This document shows positions 6,351 through 15,416 of a stretch of 21,699 nt of DNA, piece after piece. The notes beneath the pieces are model-generated. The model was not told where the DNA came from and did not search any database. It saw nothing but the letters and a program-made list of their open reading frames with translations. A program made the translations under genes and the position numbers. Each line of letters opens with the position of its first letter. Positions within the stretch are counted from its first letter, which is position 1. Source of the stretch: an uncultured Ruminococcus sp. (GTDB taxonomy: Bacteria; Bacillota; Clostridia; Oscillospirales; CAG-272); contig CACXCL010000134.1 in NCBI GenBank assembly GCA_902766115.1, forward strand, positions 1 through 21,699, written 5' to 3'.

Positions 6351-6379
6351 AGTATATATAAAATATCCGCGAATGTCAA
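6351..6379 (-). promoter_or_regulatory. Consensus sigma-A promoter for the 5310-6317 lipoprotein
   Basis: On the minus strand TTGACA (6374-6379) is separated by exactly 17 nt from TATACT (6351-6356). This is a perfect -35 and a 5/6 match to the -10. The ATG is 34 nt downstream of the -10, so the leader is short. It is the strongest promoter-like sequence seen in the window. Confidence 0.85.
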
Positions 6380-6500
6380 CCGGTATTCCGTAAACTCCCC
6401 CGGCGGGGCGGCTGAGACCGGCGCGGCGGGCGCGCAAAAGCATATTTTTTAAGCATTTTTAACAAATTTTAATAAAAGTCTCCAAAACCGCAGGAAAATA

Positions 6501-6509
6501 TGGTATACT
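6501..6509 (+). promoter_or_regulatory. Extended -10 promoter for the 6627 foldase gene
   Basis: TGGTATACT contains TATACT (6504-6509) preceded by the TGn extension, with no recognisable -35 at the expected place. It would give a leader of about 110 nt that includes the GC-rich palindrome and hairpin before the start codon. Confidence 0.6.
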
Positions 6510-6564
6510 GTTAAAGTACTTTTCGGCGCGGCGTCCCCGCGCGGGGTACAATACAAAAAAACTC

Positions 6565-6593
6565 CCTGCCGCGCGCCCCGGGCGCGGGCAAAC
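6565..6593 (+). repeat. GC-rich leader hairpin before the 6627 gene
   Basis: Around the core CGCGCCCCGGGCGCG the arms pair (6 bp, 3-nt loop), extended by TGCC/GGCA with one bulge. Together with the palindrome CCCCGCGCGGGG at 6535-6546 it makes the 5' leader highly structured. It has no T run, so it is not a simple terminator. A comparable GC hairpin followed by an A-rich stretch and AGAAAGG precedes the paralogue at 17442. Confidence 0.45.
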
Positions 6594-6626
6594 AAGACAG
6601 AAGTTAAGAAAGGCGGACCTTTTCAA

Positions 6627-8435
6627 ATGGGTAAGGGACAGAGATCAAAGAAGGCGGCCGCGTCGGTCCTCGGAGGGCAGACCATGGCGGCAAAAAAGCA
6701 GGAAAAGGGCAAAAAGGCAAAGAAGATCATAATCATCGTGGCCGTGGTGCTCGCTTTTGCGGCGCTCATCGGACTGACGCTCTACAACAAGAACGAAGAT
6801 GAGGGCATCTTCTGGCGCAACAAGACCGTCATGAAGACGGATCACTACAAAGTGACCAACGGTATGCTCGCGTACTATTTCCGCGAGACGTACATGAACA
6901 CCTATAACAACTACATCAGCACGTTCGGCGAATCCATGATGCAGTATATCGGGCTCGACACGTCAAAGGCCCTGAAGGATCAGCCCTACACCATGGGCGG
7001 CGAGGACAGCGAGTACGAGACCTGGTACGACTATTTCATGGCGCAGGCGAGAACCGTCGCCTCCCAGTATCTCTCCCTCAGCGAGGCGGCGAGAGAGGCC
7101 GGCGTGAAGCTCACCGATGACGACAAAAAAGTCATCGACGGACAGCTGGACACTTACAAGGAATACGCGAAGACCAACGGCGTAACGCTCGACTCCTACC
7201 TCAGAAATGTATTCGGCAAGTCGGTGACCAAGAGCAACCTGAAGAAGGCTCTGGAGCTCGAAACCCTCGCCCGCAGATACGCCTCCCATTTCAGAGACGG
7301 CGTTGACGTCAGCGAGGAAAAGATCGAGGAGGTCTATAGTAGCGACCCCCTGACCTATGAGAACGTATCCTATCTCATGTATCAGTTCAAATCCTCGGAT
7401 CTCATGCCGAAGGATGACGATACCTCCGCAGGCGGAGCAGACACCGACGCGGCGACGCCCGCCGACACCGGCGCGGAAACAGGTTCCCCGGACACCGTGG
7501 CGTCCGCCGATTCCGAAGAATCGAAGGACACCGCTCCCGCGGAGACCGGAGACGCGACCGAGCCCGTTGAGACCAAAAACGTTGCGGACACAGAGCCTGC
7601 CGACACCGACGTAAAGACGACCGGCGATACCGAGCCCGCCGATACCGGGGCTGAGACCACCGGCGACGCCGAATCCGAAGAGGACGCAGCCGCTAAGGAA
7701 GCGGCCATCGCCGCCGTCAAGAAGTATTCGGACGACCTCGCCGCCGTGAAGAGCGAGGATGAATTCAAAGAATTCGTGAAGAATTACGCCATGGACGTTC
7801 TCGGTCAGGACGAAGAGACAGCCGCCGGGACTGTTGACGGTACTCTCGTCGATTCCGTCTCCTACAACGAGGAGAACGAGGCGATCAAGTGGGCGTATGA
7901 GGCAAAAGTCGGCGAGACCAAGGTGGTCGCCTCCGAGACGGGCGAGACCGTCACCGTGTACTACCTCGTCAAGGAGCACTACAGAGACGACGAGGCCACG
8001 AGAGACGTCCGTCACATCCTCTTCAGCAAGGACGACGAGAACGCCGAGAAAGTGGCGCAGACTGTATACGACAGCTGGGTCGAGGACGGCGCGAACCTGG
8101 ACGAGTTCATAAAGCTCGCCAACGATAAATCCACCGATCCCGGCTCGAACACCAACGGCGGTCTGTACGAGGGCGTGAAGCGCGGCCAGATGGTCGACGA
8201 ATTCAACGACTGGCTCTTCGATCCCGCGAGGAAAGAGGGCGATCACGGCCTGATCGAGACCTCCTACGGCTGGCACATCATGTACTACGTCGGCGAGAAC
8301 GATCCCGCATGGAAGAACACCATCAGGGACAAGCTCAGGAGCGACGCCTTTGAAGAAGAGTCCAAGAGAGCCGAGGAGACCTACAAGGTCACGGTAAACG
8401 AAAAAGCCATAAGAGTAGACGATTACCAGAGATAA
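6627..8435 (+). CDS. Membrane-anchored PrsA-like peptidyl-prolyl isomerase (PpiC domain)
   Basis: A 602-aa foldase expected to help secreted proteins fold outside the membrane by cis/trans isomerisation of prolyl bonds. A basic N-terminus (MGKGQRSKKAA, AAKKQEKGKKAKK) precedes one membrane helix at about 34-53, so it is a signal-anchored rather than a lipid-anchored protein. Residues about 65-255 are the helical chaperone part. Residues about 262-352 are an acidic Thr/Asp/Ala/Glu/Pro low-complexity insert with imperfect 'DTEPADTGAETTGD' repeats. A helical segment follows, then the PpiC domain (about 461-558) with RHILF (H463), STDPGS, GGLYEG, VDEFNDW and GWHIM (H550). Start: ATG 6627 is preceded by AAGAAAGG at a long 13-nt spacing. 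ATG 6684 (residue 20), with GGAGG 7 nt upstream, is a credible alternative. It is paralogous to 17442-19088, with blocks such as 'DEFNDW' shared. Confidence 0.92.
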   Translation: MGKGQRSKKAAASVLGGQTMAAKKQEKGKKAKKIIIIVAVVLAFAALIGLTLYNKNEDEGIFWRNKTVMKTDHYKVTNGMLAYYFRETYMNTYNNYISTFGESMMQYIGLDTSKALKDQPYTMGGEDSEYETWYDYFMAQARTVASQYLSLSEAAREAGVKLTDDDKKVIDGQLDTYKEYAKTNGVTLDSYLRNVFGKSVTKSNLKKALELETLARRYASHFRDGVDVSEEKIEEVYSSDPLTYENVSYLMYQFKSSDLMPKDDDTSAGGADTDAATPADTGAETGSPDTVASADSEESKDTAPAETGDATEPVETKNVADTEPADTDVKTTGDTEPADTGAETTGDAESEEDAAAKEAAIAAVKKYSDDLAAVKSEDEFKEFVKNYAMDVLGQDEETAAGTVDGTLVDSVSYNEENEAIKWAYEAKVGETKVVASETGETVTVYYLVKEHYRDDEATRDVRHILFSKDDENAEKVAQTVYDSWVEDGANLDEFIKLANDKSTDPGSNTNGGLYEGVKRGQMVDEFNDWLFDPARKEGDHGLIETSYGWHIMYYVGENDPAWKNTIRDKLRSDAFEEESKRAEETYKVTVNEKAIRVDDYQR

Positions 8436-8440
8436 CGCTC

Positions 8441-8457
8441 CGCCCGCGTCACGGGCG
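8441..8457 (+). terminator. Weak hairpin after the foldase gene
   Basis: CGCCCG (8441-8446) pairs with CGGGCG (8452-8457) over a 5-nt loop, 6 bp past the stop codon. No T run follows (TGACAAAACG), so it is at most an imperfect stop. The overlapping GTCAC/GTGAC arms offer an alternative fold. Confidence 0.4.
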
Positions 8458-8464
8458 TGACAAA

Positions 8465-8476
8465 ACGTGATCACGT
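8465..8476. promoter_or_regulatory. 12-bp perfect palindrome upstream of addB
   Basis: ACGTGATCACGT reads the same on both strands. It lies between two hairpins in the 138-bp gap before addB, with a partial copy of its half-site (TCACGTG) about 30 bp further on. The position suits a repressor or activator operator for the addBA operon; no known regulator can be assigned. Confidence 0.35.
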
Positions 8477-8514
8477 ATTCTCCGGCGCCGTCGGACAGTC
8501 ACGTGTAAAAACAG

Positions 8515-8551
8515 CGCCCGGGGAGCGACACCAACGCCCCCGGGCGATTTT
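8515..8551 (+). terminator. Terminator or attenuator just before addB
   Basis: CGCCCGGGG (8515-8523) and CCCCGGGCG (8538-8546) form a 9-bp perfect stem with a 14-nt loop, followed by ATTTT. It ends only about 10 nt before the AGGAGG of addB, so it could end the foldase transcript or act as a leader attenuator for addBA. Confidence 0.6.
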
Positions 8552-8573
8552 ATGGGAGAAAGGAGGCAGACCC

Positions 8574-11500
8574 GTGATAAAATTCGTATTCGGCGGCGCG
8601 GGATCGGGCAAGACCCGGTACGTGACCGACGACATCCTCCGCGTTCTCCGCGAGACGGACAAGCGGGTCTTCCTGCTTGTCCCCGAACAGCAGACCGTCA
8701 TCTACGAGACGAGGCTCGCCAGGGATTTTCCCCCGGAATACGCGACCCGGCTCGAAGCCACAAGCTTTACCCGACTCGGCAACACCGTGGCGAGGACGGT
8801 CGGGGGACTTGCCCGGCCGACCCTCTCCGGAGGAGTCCGCGCTCTTCTGACGTGGCGCGCGGCGTCCTCCGTGTGGGACTCCCTCGCCTATCTGTCGTCA
8901 AACGCCGTGTCCGGCGCGAAAAACTCCCTCGTTCCCGCCCTCGCCGGGGCGATAAACGAGCTCAGGATCAACGGGATCACCCTGTCCGACCTTGAGGGAG
9001 CGGTCGCCGAGGCGGAAAACGAGGACCCCGACGCCACCCTCACCCTCAAGATGAGGGATCTTCTGACCGTCGCGGCGGCGTACAATTCCATCCTGAACGG
9101 GGAATACAGCGATGGCGCGGCTGAAGACGCCGTCGCGCAGATCATCCGCCGCGGCGCGGAAAACGGCTTCTTCAAAAACACGGCGGTCTACGTGGATTCG
9201 TTCTTCTCCGTAACCAAGGAAGAATACGGCGTCATCTCAGACCTCATGCGTTACGCCGACGACGTCACCGTCACCTTTGCTATGGCGAGCCGGGACTCGA
9301 CTCTCATGAGAGAGGAGCCGGTGAGATCGTTCTTCCGCCGTCTGAACGCCGAGGCGGCGCGTTACGGCAAGACGGAGACCGTTACTCTGGGCGAAAACCT
9401 CCGCGCGGGCACAGACTCCCTCAAAAAAGTGTCGGAATACCTGTTCGACTACGGACGCGACCCGGAGATCTCCGCCGGGGACGACGGATCCGTCCGCGTT
9501 TTTTCCGTCCGCGACAGATACGCCGAGGCGGAGGCGGCGGCGTCAGTCATCGAAAAGCTGGTGTCCGGCGGGTGCAGATACTCCGACGTGGCGGTTATTG
9601 CCGGGGACGTGAGCGTCCTCTGCGGCATAACGGAAAGCTGCTTTGCCCGTCACGGGATCCCCTGCTTCATGACGGAATCCGTCCGCATGGAATCAAGCCC
9701 CATGACCCGCGCTCTGCTCTCCCTTCTCAGAATACCCGGAGAGTGGCGCCGGGACGATATAATAAGCCTTGTCAAGACCGGTCTCACGCCTCTCACCGAG
9801 GACGAGTCCTGTCTTTTCGAGGACTACACGGAAACCTGGAACGTCCGCTACAGGACGATGTTCACCTCCGACTGGTCGTTCAACCCCTCGGGGTATAAGA
9901 TAGGCTTCTCGGACGACGAAAAGGAAACTCTCGAAAAAGTCAACTCGGCGAGGCGGAAGCTGATCCCCTCCGTCGAGACGTTCTGCGAGGTATTCGACGG
10001 CGGCGAGGCGGACGTGCGCACGGTGTGCGAGGCGCTGGTCCGGTACGTCGACGAGAGCGGCCTCTACGAGGCGCAGGAGGAGCACGCCGACAGGCTTGAA
10101 GCCGTCGGCGACAGGGACGGCGCCGACCGCGAGCGCCGGGTCTGGAAGAACTTCTGCAAGTGCTTTGATACCATAGTGACGCTCCTGCCGGGAGTCAGAA
10201 CGGACGCGGACGGGTTCTCGTCCCTTCTGCGGTACGCCATGACCGACACCGGCACCGGAGCCATCCCCACCGGGGTGGACGAGGTGGCGTTCGGCTCCGC
10301 CGGATCCATCAGAACGGGAGAGGTGCGCCACGTTATCCTTCTCGGATGCATAGAAAACGAATTTCCCCGCTCGGCGGAGGACAAGGGATTCTTCACCGAC
10401 GCGGATAAGAACATACTCGGGGAAATGGGGCTCGATCTGTGGTCCCGGAGCCGCGAGAAGGCGGCGATGGAGCTTCTCCGGTTCCACAGATGCGCCACTC
10501 TCCCCAGCGACACCCTCACTCTCTTCGTGCCGGAAATCTCCTTCGGCGCGGCGGCGGAGCCGTCGTCCGGCGCCGGGGACGTCCTGTCCCTTCTGGGGCG
10601 GGAGGGTCCGGAGGATTTTGCCTCCCTCTCCCCGGAGGAGAGGCTGTTCCGCCCTGCCGGGATCATGCAGGAAACGTATTACGCCGAAAAAAAGGGAGAT
10701 GGCGACCTGACCGAGGCGCTGCGGCAGATGCGTCGCAGGATATTTCCGGAAAGCGACAGAGATTTCGACGGTTTTCTGAACGAGACCGTGTCGGAGGAAA
10801 ACGTCCGCGCCCTGTTCGGCGGCGTGAGGGAAATGTCGGACTCGACGCTGGAATCGTTCGCCCGCTGTCCGTTTTCTTACTACATGCGGAATGTCCTGAG
10901 GCTGAAAGAAAACAAAAAAGCGGAGATCGGCTCCCTCGACGTCGGAAACTTCGTACACAACGTGCTGGAGCAGTTCTTCTCGTCCACCTCCGGCGAGGAT
11001 TATCCCCTTGAAAGGGAGAGGACAGAGGCGATCTGCGACAGGATCATAGAGGACTACGTCGTAAGTCTCTGCGGCGGCAGCGCGAGCCAGCGGACGGCGT
11101 ATCTGTTCCGCCGGCTGCGCCGCGCGGTCCTCCTGTTCGTGGAGGCGATCATGAAGGAGCTCGCCTCGGGCGAGTTCCGTATATTCGGAAACGAGATCAA
11201 ATTCGGTCTCCGCGACGGGGAGATGCCTCCCCTCACCTTCACCTCCGGCGAGGGCGACAGTCTGCTCATCCGGGGAAAGATCGACCGTCTCGACGTATGC
11301 GAGCGGGACGGAGCCACGTACCTGAAGGTGGTGGACTACAAGACTTACAACGCGAAATTCGATCCGGAGCTTGTGGAAAAGGGGCTGAACATCCAACTGC
11401 TGATCTACCTGTTCTCCGCGTGGAAGAGCGGCGCCGTGAAGGACCCCGTCCCCGCGGGAGCGGTATACTTCAACGTGAAAAAAATGGAGGCCGTCGAAAA

Positions 11501-11828
11501 CCGGATCGTCAGCGAGGAAAAGGCGCGCGAAATATTCGCGGGCACCCTCTCCCGTTCCGGCGTCGTCCTTTCGGAAAACAACATCCCCGAGGCAATGTTC
11601 GGAGGCGAAAAGCCGGGCGGCTCCTTCTCCTACGAAACCGTCGAGGGATTCGGCAGACTCTACGAAAAGCTCGAGGCTGCGGTCAACAGGATCGCGGACG
11701 AGATGAAGAAGGGCGTCGGCGGAGTTCACCCTGTGGACGACGAGCACGCCGGATGCGGATACTGTCCCGGAAAGAGGATATGCAAGCATCCGTACGCATA
11801 TCAGGCGAAAGGATGGCGGGGCAAATGA
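8574..11828 (+). CDS. addB: AddB, helicase-nuclease subunit of AddAB
   Basis: The 1084-aa AddB (RexB) subunit of the AddAB helicase-nuclease that resects double-strand DNA ends for RecA-dependent repair; AddB carries the second nuclease and reads Chi in known systems. GTG 8574 is preceded by AGGAGG at 7 nt and immediately gives the family start VIKFVFGGAGSGKT (Walker A, K13). The C-terminal nuclease has D904 (KIDRLD), D921-Y922-K923 (VVDYKTY) and the QLLIYL helix. The four cysteines of the iron-sulphur staple are C765 (ARCPFSYYM), C1061, C1064 and C1070 (C-x2-C-x5-C), with the same spacing as in Bacillus AddB. Length agrees with the family (about 1100-1170 aa). Its TGA overlaps the addA ATG (ATGA). 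Upstream extension to 8457 has no ribosome-binding site and runs through hairpins. Confidence 0.96.
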   Translation: MIKFVFGGAGSGKTRYVTDDILRVLRETDKRVFLLVPEQQTVIYETRLARDFPPEYATRLEATSFTRLGNTVARTVGGLARPTLSGGVRALLTWRAASSVWDSLAYLSSNAVSGAKNSLVPALAGAINELRINGITLSDLEGAVAEAENEDPDATLTLKMRDLLTVAAAYNSILNGEYSDGAAEDAVAQIIRRGAENGFFKNTAVYVDSFFSVTKEEYGVISDLMRYADDVTVTFAMASRDSTLMREEPVRSFFRRLNAEAARYGKTETVTLGENLRAGTDSLKKVSEYLFDYGRDPEISAGDDGSVRVFSVRDRYAEAEAAASVIEKLVSGGCRYSDVAVIAGDVSVLCGITESCFARHGIPCFMTESVRMESSPMTRALLSLLRIPGEWRRDDIISLVKTGLTPLTEDESCLFEDYTETWNVRYRTMFTSDWSFNPSGYKIGFSDDEKETLEKVNSARRKLIPSVETFCEVFDGGEADVRTVCEALVRYVDESGLYEAQEEHADRLEAVGDRDGADRERRVWKNFCKCFDTIVTLLPGVRTDADGFSSLLRYAMTDTGTGAIPTGVDEVAFGSAGSIRTGEVRHVILLGCIENEFPRSAEDKGFFTDADKNILGEMGLDLWSRSREKAAMELLRFHRCATLPSDTLTLFVPEISFGAAAEPSSGAGDVLSLLGREGPEDFASLSPEERLFRPAGIMQETYYAEKKGDGDLTEALRQMRRRIFPESDRDFDGFLNETVSEENVRALFGGVREMSDSTLESFARCPFSYYMRNVLRLKENKKAEIGSLDVGNFVHNVLEQFFSSTSGEDYPLERERTEAICDRIIEDYVVSLCGGSASQRTAYLFRRLRRAVLLFVEAIMKELASGEFRIFGNEIKFGLRDGEMPPLTFTSGEGDSLLIRGKIDRLDVCERDGATYLKVVDYKTYNAKFDPELVEKGLNIQLLIYLFSAWKSGAVKDPVPAGAVYFNVKKMEAVENRIVSEEKAREIFAGTLSRSGVVLSENNIPEAMFGGEKPGGSFSYETVEGFGRLYEKLEAAVNRIADEMKKGVGGVHPVDDEHAGCGYCPGKRICKHPYAYQAKGWRGK

Positions 11829-14800
11829 GCGAGATGAAACCCGAACTGACAAGATCCCAGCTCACCGCGCTCAGACGACGCGGCAACACAGTCGTCACAG
11901 CGGCGGCGGGCTCCGGCAAGACCACCGTCCTGACGGAGAAGATCGCGCGCCTGCTCCGGAGCGGAGCAAAGCTGGCGGAAATGCTCGTCGTGACCTTCAC
12001 GAGAGACGCGGCGGGACAGCTCCGCGAAAAAATCAGGAAAAACCTCGCCGAGGATGCAAAAAAGGGAGACCGAGGCGCGGAGGAGCATCTTGCGGCGCTT
12101 CCCCTGGCGGAGATCGGCACGATACACACCTTCTGCGGACGCGTCATCCGCGAGAATTTCGGTCTTGCGGGGATCCCCGCGAACTTTTCCGTGGCGGAAG
12201 AGAACACCTCGGACATCCTGATGAAGAAAGCCATGGCCGAGGCGATGGACGACCTGTTCGACGCGTCGTCCGGAGACGGCGACGGCGAGGACATCGCCTT
12301 TGTGTGCGACGTGATCGGAGAGACGAGAAATCCGGACGCCGCGGCTGATACTCTGATAGAGATATTCAAGACGCTCCGTCGCAGCGGATACGACGAGACA
12401 AAGCTGCTGCACGACGCCGACAGGCTCGACGACGTCGCCGGGGACGACTTTCTCTCCACCCCCTGGGGCGAGGCGGTCGCGGAGGCGACCGAGGAAATGG
12501 CGGATCACTACGCCGGAGTGTTCGACGAGCTCGCGGAAGGGCTGGAGGGTACGGGAAAGCCCCGGAAGGAATACGGTCCCGCCGTTCTGGAAATGCGCGA
12601 TTACTTCGCGCGCCTGTCCGACGCGCTGAAGGAAAGGAACTACGCCCGCGCGTGCGAGGCGATGGACCCGGTCCCGAGCGGCAGGCTCGGCAGACTGGGA
12701 GAGGACGAAAAAACGGAAGACGCCGCTCTTGTGAAGCCCTTGCGGGACGAATCGAAGACCGCGGCGTTAAAGTACCGCGAAAAATACTTCAGCGCGTCTC
12801 CGGAGCAGATCTCCGACGCCATGAGAAGGACCGCGCGCGTTTTGCGCGGCATACACCGCGCCCTCTCCGCTTTTGCGGAAAAATACGATTCCCTCAAGAG
12901 ACGTCAGGGAGCGCTGGATTTCCAGGATCTCGAGACTTTGGCCTTCCGCCTTCTCGTGGACGGAGACGGAGAGCCCACGGAGGCGGCGCTCCGCATCGGC
13001 AGGAAGTACAAGTACATATTCATAGACGAATACCAGGACACGAACCGCGTCCAGGACGCCATCTTCCGCGCCGTGGGGACGGGCGCCGAGCGGTTCATGG
13101 TGGGCGACGTCAAGCAGTCTGTCTACCGGTTCAGAGGCGCGGAGCCCGAGATCTTCTCGGATTACCGCGCGCGCTGGTCTCCCGTTCCCCCCGTGGACGG
13201 AGACGGCGACGACATCGTCGAACCGCGTAACGCATGCGTGTTCATGAGCGACAACTTCAGATGCTCGCGCCCCATCGTGAAATTCGTGAACCTGGTCAGC
13301 GAGTATATGTTCCGCGGAGGCGACGTGCCTTTCGGAGCCGGGGACCTGCTCACGCCGTCCACAAGCTCGGAGGTGGACGCCCCCGTGGAGGTACGCCTTC
13401 TCGAGTCCGGGAAAGACGGACCGGCGGAGGCGGACTACACGGCGATGCGGATCAGGGAGATGATCGGCACGGATCCCTTCGGCACGGGTCCCCTGACCCC
13501 CTCCGATTTCGCCATAATACTGAGAAGCGCAAAAACGAAGGCGGAGTCCTTCTCAAATGCTCTGAGGAGATACGGGATACCCGTATCGGATCCCTCCGGC
13601 GCCGCGGTGTCCGAAAAGCCGGACGTGCAGTTCGCGGTGGATCTGCTCCGGGCGGTGGACAACCCTCACCGGGACATTCCTCTGGCGAACGTGATGATGT
13701 CGACCCTGTTCGGCTTCACTCTGGACGAGATGACCGCCCTGAGAATAAAATACAAGGACGGCTCCCTCTTCTCTTCCGTTCTGCGGGAGAGCGAAGAGGA
13801 CGACGGCGGCCTGTCCCGCAAGTGCGCCGCGTTCCGCGACAGGATAAAGTACTTCCGCGAGACGGAGAGATCCCTCGGCGCCGCCGTGTTCACGGAGCGG
13901 CTGTTCGAGGAGACCGGTATCGCGCGCTCCCCCGAGATCGTGCTCGCGCAAGGCGGCGAGGAACACCTCCGCGCCCTTCTTGACCGCGCCAGAACTTTTG
14001 AGAAGACCTCCTGGGGAGGACTGTACGGGTTCCTCCGCCATCTGGACGACCTGGAACTGGGCGGAGGGCTGAAGACCGCTCTCGGCGGAAGCGAGGGAGT
14101 GACGGTCACCACCATCCACAAGTCGAAGGGACTGGAGTTCCCGGTTTGCTTCTTCTGCGGAACGGGGGCGGATATCGACAGCCACCGGAGCGGGAACACC
14201 GTTTTCGGGAGAGAACTCGGCTGGGCGATGCGGCTGCCGGATCCCGGCGGCCTCGTCAGATGCCGGACTCCCCTGATGGACGCCATCGAGGCGAAAGAAG
14301 ACGTCGGCGTCCGGTATGAGGAACTGAGGCTGATCTACGTCGCCATGACCCGGGCGATCCACAAGCTTGTCGTCGTGGCGAAACCGCCGAGGCGATCCGT
14401 CAGGACCGTGCTTGAAAACGCGGAACTCAGCTCCCGGTTCAGGGACAGCTACACCGTGACGAACCTTGCCGCGGAGATAGACTATATACTCGCCGCCGGA
14501 GCGAACGGTGCGGAAAAAGCATTCGACTTCGACACCGTCGGACTCACGGAAGAAGGGGACGTCGCCCCGGAGGACGCCGCTCCTGCCGCCCCTGAGGAGG
14601 AAAAGGCCGCCGATCCCGAAAAGGTCGCTACCGCCGTCGGCATGATGGAAAAGAGATTTTCCGCAGAATATCCCCACGCCCACCTCGGGGGGATACCGTC
14701 GAAACTGTCGGTCTCCCGCCTTTATCCCGACGTGCTCTCGCCCGAAGACGGCGTGACCGATCTCGAAAAAGAAGAGGAGGACGAGGGCGACAGGCGGATG

Positions 14801-15397
14801 GCGCTGCCCTCGTTCATGACCGGTTCGGCTCCGGTCACCGGGCGCGAGCGCGGTATCGCCACGCACAGCTTTCTCCAGTTCGCCGATCTCGGACGGCTCG
14901 GTACGGGAAAGGTGGAGGACGAGATCGCGCGTCTCGTGAAGGACGGCTTCATTTATGAGCGCGACGGGCAGATCATCAACGTGCGGCAGGTGGAAAAATT
15001 CAGAAAGAGCCGGCTTTTCGCCAGGATCGCGGAGGCGCGGCGCGTGTGGCGCGAATTACGCTTCAACGTGCTCCTCCCGGCGGAAAAATTCACCCTCGAT
15101 CCCGACAGGGCGGCAAAATTCAGGGAAGAGGACGTGAAGCTCACCGTCCAGGGCGTGTTCGACTGCGTCTTTGAAGACGCCGACGGCAGGCTGGTGGTGG
15201 CGGATTACAAAACCGACTTCATGAGCGACGACGACCGCCGGGATCCGGAAAAGTGGATCGCGGAACTGAAGAAGAGGCACGCCCTCCAGCTCAGGTACTA
15301 CAGAGAAGCCGCCGCGCTGATCTTCGGCAGGGACCCGGACGAGGTGCTGATCTACGCCCTCGCGCCGGGGATCACAGCAGACATGAAGAACGCCTGA
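11825..15397 (+). CDS. addA: AddA, helicase-nuclease subunit of AddAB
   Basis: The 1190-aa UvrD-like helicase plus nuclease partner of AddB. Helicase motifs in order: I AAAGSGKTT (K32), Ia VVTFTRDAA, II IDEYQDT (D401-E402), III VGDVKQSVYRFRGA, V TTIHKSKGLEFPV and VI LIYVAMTRA. The C-terminal nuclease shows FDCVF (D1113), D1127-Y1128-K1129-T-D and the QLRYYREA helix, which matches AddA and RecB nucleases. Length is close to the family (about 1200-1240 aa). An Asp/Glu/Ala-rich stretch around residues 900-940 separates helicase and nuclease and is probably a linker. The start is ATG 11825, inside the addB stop (ATGA), so the subunits are translationally coupled. The long open frame upstream overlaps addB and is not coding. 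Both catalytic sites look intact. Confidence 0.96.
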   Translation: MSEMKPELTRSQLTALRRRGNTVVTAAAGSGKTTVLTEKIARLLRSGAKLAEMLVVTFTRDAAGQLREKIRKNLAEDAKKGDRGAEEHLAALPLAEIGTIHTFCGRVIRENFGLAGIPANFSVAEENTSDILMKKAMAEAMDDLFDASSGDGDGEDIAFVCDVIGETRNPDAAADTLIEIFKTLRRSGYDETKLLHDADRLDDVAGDDFLSTPWGEAVAEATEEMADHYAGVFDELAEGLEGTGKPRKEYGPAVLEMRDYFARLSDALKERNYARACEAMDPVPSGRLGRLGEDEKTEDAALVKPLRDESKTAALKYREKYFSASPEQISDAMRRTARVLRGIHRALSAFAEKYDSLKRRQGALDFQDLETLAFRLLVDGDGEPTEAALRIGRKYKYIFIDEYQDTNRVQDAIFRAVGTGAERFMVGDVKQSVYRFRGAEPEIFSDYRARWSPVPPVDGDGDDIVEPRNACVFMSDNFRCSRPIVKFVNLVSEYMFRGGDVPFGAGDLLTPSTSSEVDAPVEVRLLESGKDGPAEADYTAMRIREMIGTDPFGTGPLTPSDFAIILRSAKTKAESFSNALRRYGIPVSDPSGAAVSEKPDVQFAVDLLRAVDNPHRDIPLANVMMSTLFGFTLDEMTALRIKYKDGSLFSSVLRESEEDDGGLSRKCAAFRDRIKYFRETERSLGAAVFTERLFEETGIARSPEIVLAQGGEEHLRALLDRARTFEKTSWGGLYGFLRHLDDLELGGGLKTALGGSEGVTVTTIHKSKGLEFPVCFFCGTGADIDSHRSGNTVFGRELGWAMRLPDPGGLVRCRTPLMDAIEAKEDVGVRYEELRLIYVAMTRAIHKLVVVAKPPRRSVRTVLENAELSSRFRDSYTVTNLAAEIDYILAAGANGAEKAFDFDTVGLTEEGDVAPEDAAPAAPEEEKAADPEKVATAVGMMEKRFSAEYPHAHLGGIPSKLSVSRLYPDVLSPEDGVTDLEKEEEDEGDRRMALPSFMTGSAPVTGRERGIATHSFLQFADLGRLGTGKVEDEIARLVKDGFIYERDGQIINVRQVEKFRKSRLFARIAEARRVWRELRFNVLLPAEKFTLDPDRAAKFREEDVKLTVQGVFDCVFEDADGRLVVADYKTDFMSDDDRRDPEKWIAELKKRHALQLRYYREAAALIFGRDPDEVLIYALAPGITADMKNA

Positions 15398-15416
15398 GGG
15401 CGCGGGAGGTTTGACC

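Larger units (their letters stand above)
6318..6626. other. Divergent promoter region between two foldase genes
   Basis: This 309-bp gap has no coding potential. It holds a consensus sigma-A promoter facing left, an AT-rich core (about 6440-6530), an extended -10 promoter facing right, and GC-rich self-complementary leader sequences: the palindrome CCCCGCGCGGGG (6535-6546) and a hairpin at about 6565-6593. It drives the non-catalytic lipoprotein to the left and the PrsA-like protein to the right. Confidence 0.75.

Noticed and set aside
6963..8474. 503-aa minus-strand open frame antisense to the foldase
   Set aside because: A Val/Gly/Leu-rich mirror of a clear PpiC protein; no ribosome-binding site or motif.
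11297..11824. N-terminal extension of addA over addB
   Set aside because: It would add 176 residues in another frame of the conserved addB nuclease domain. ATG 11825 gives the normal AddA N-terminus and ATGA coupling.
9693..11852. 719-aa minus-strand open frame antisense to addB
   Set aside because: AddB motifs on the plus strand are complete. The antisense frame reflects the GC-rich third codon position.
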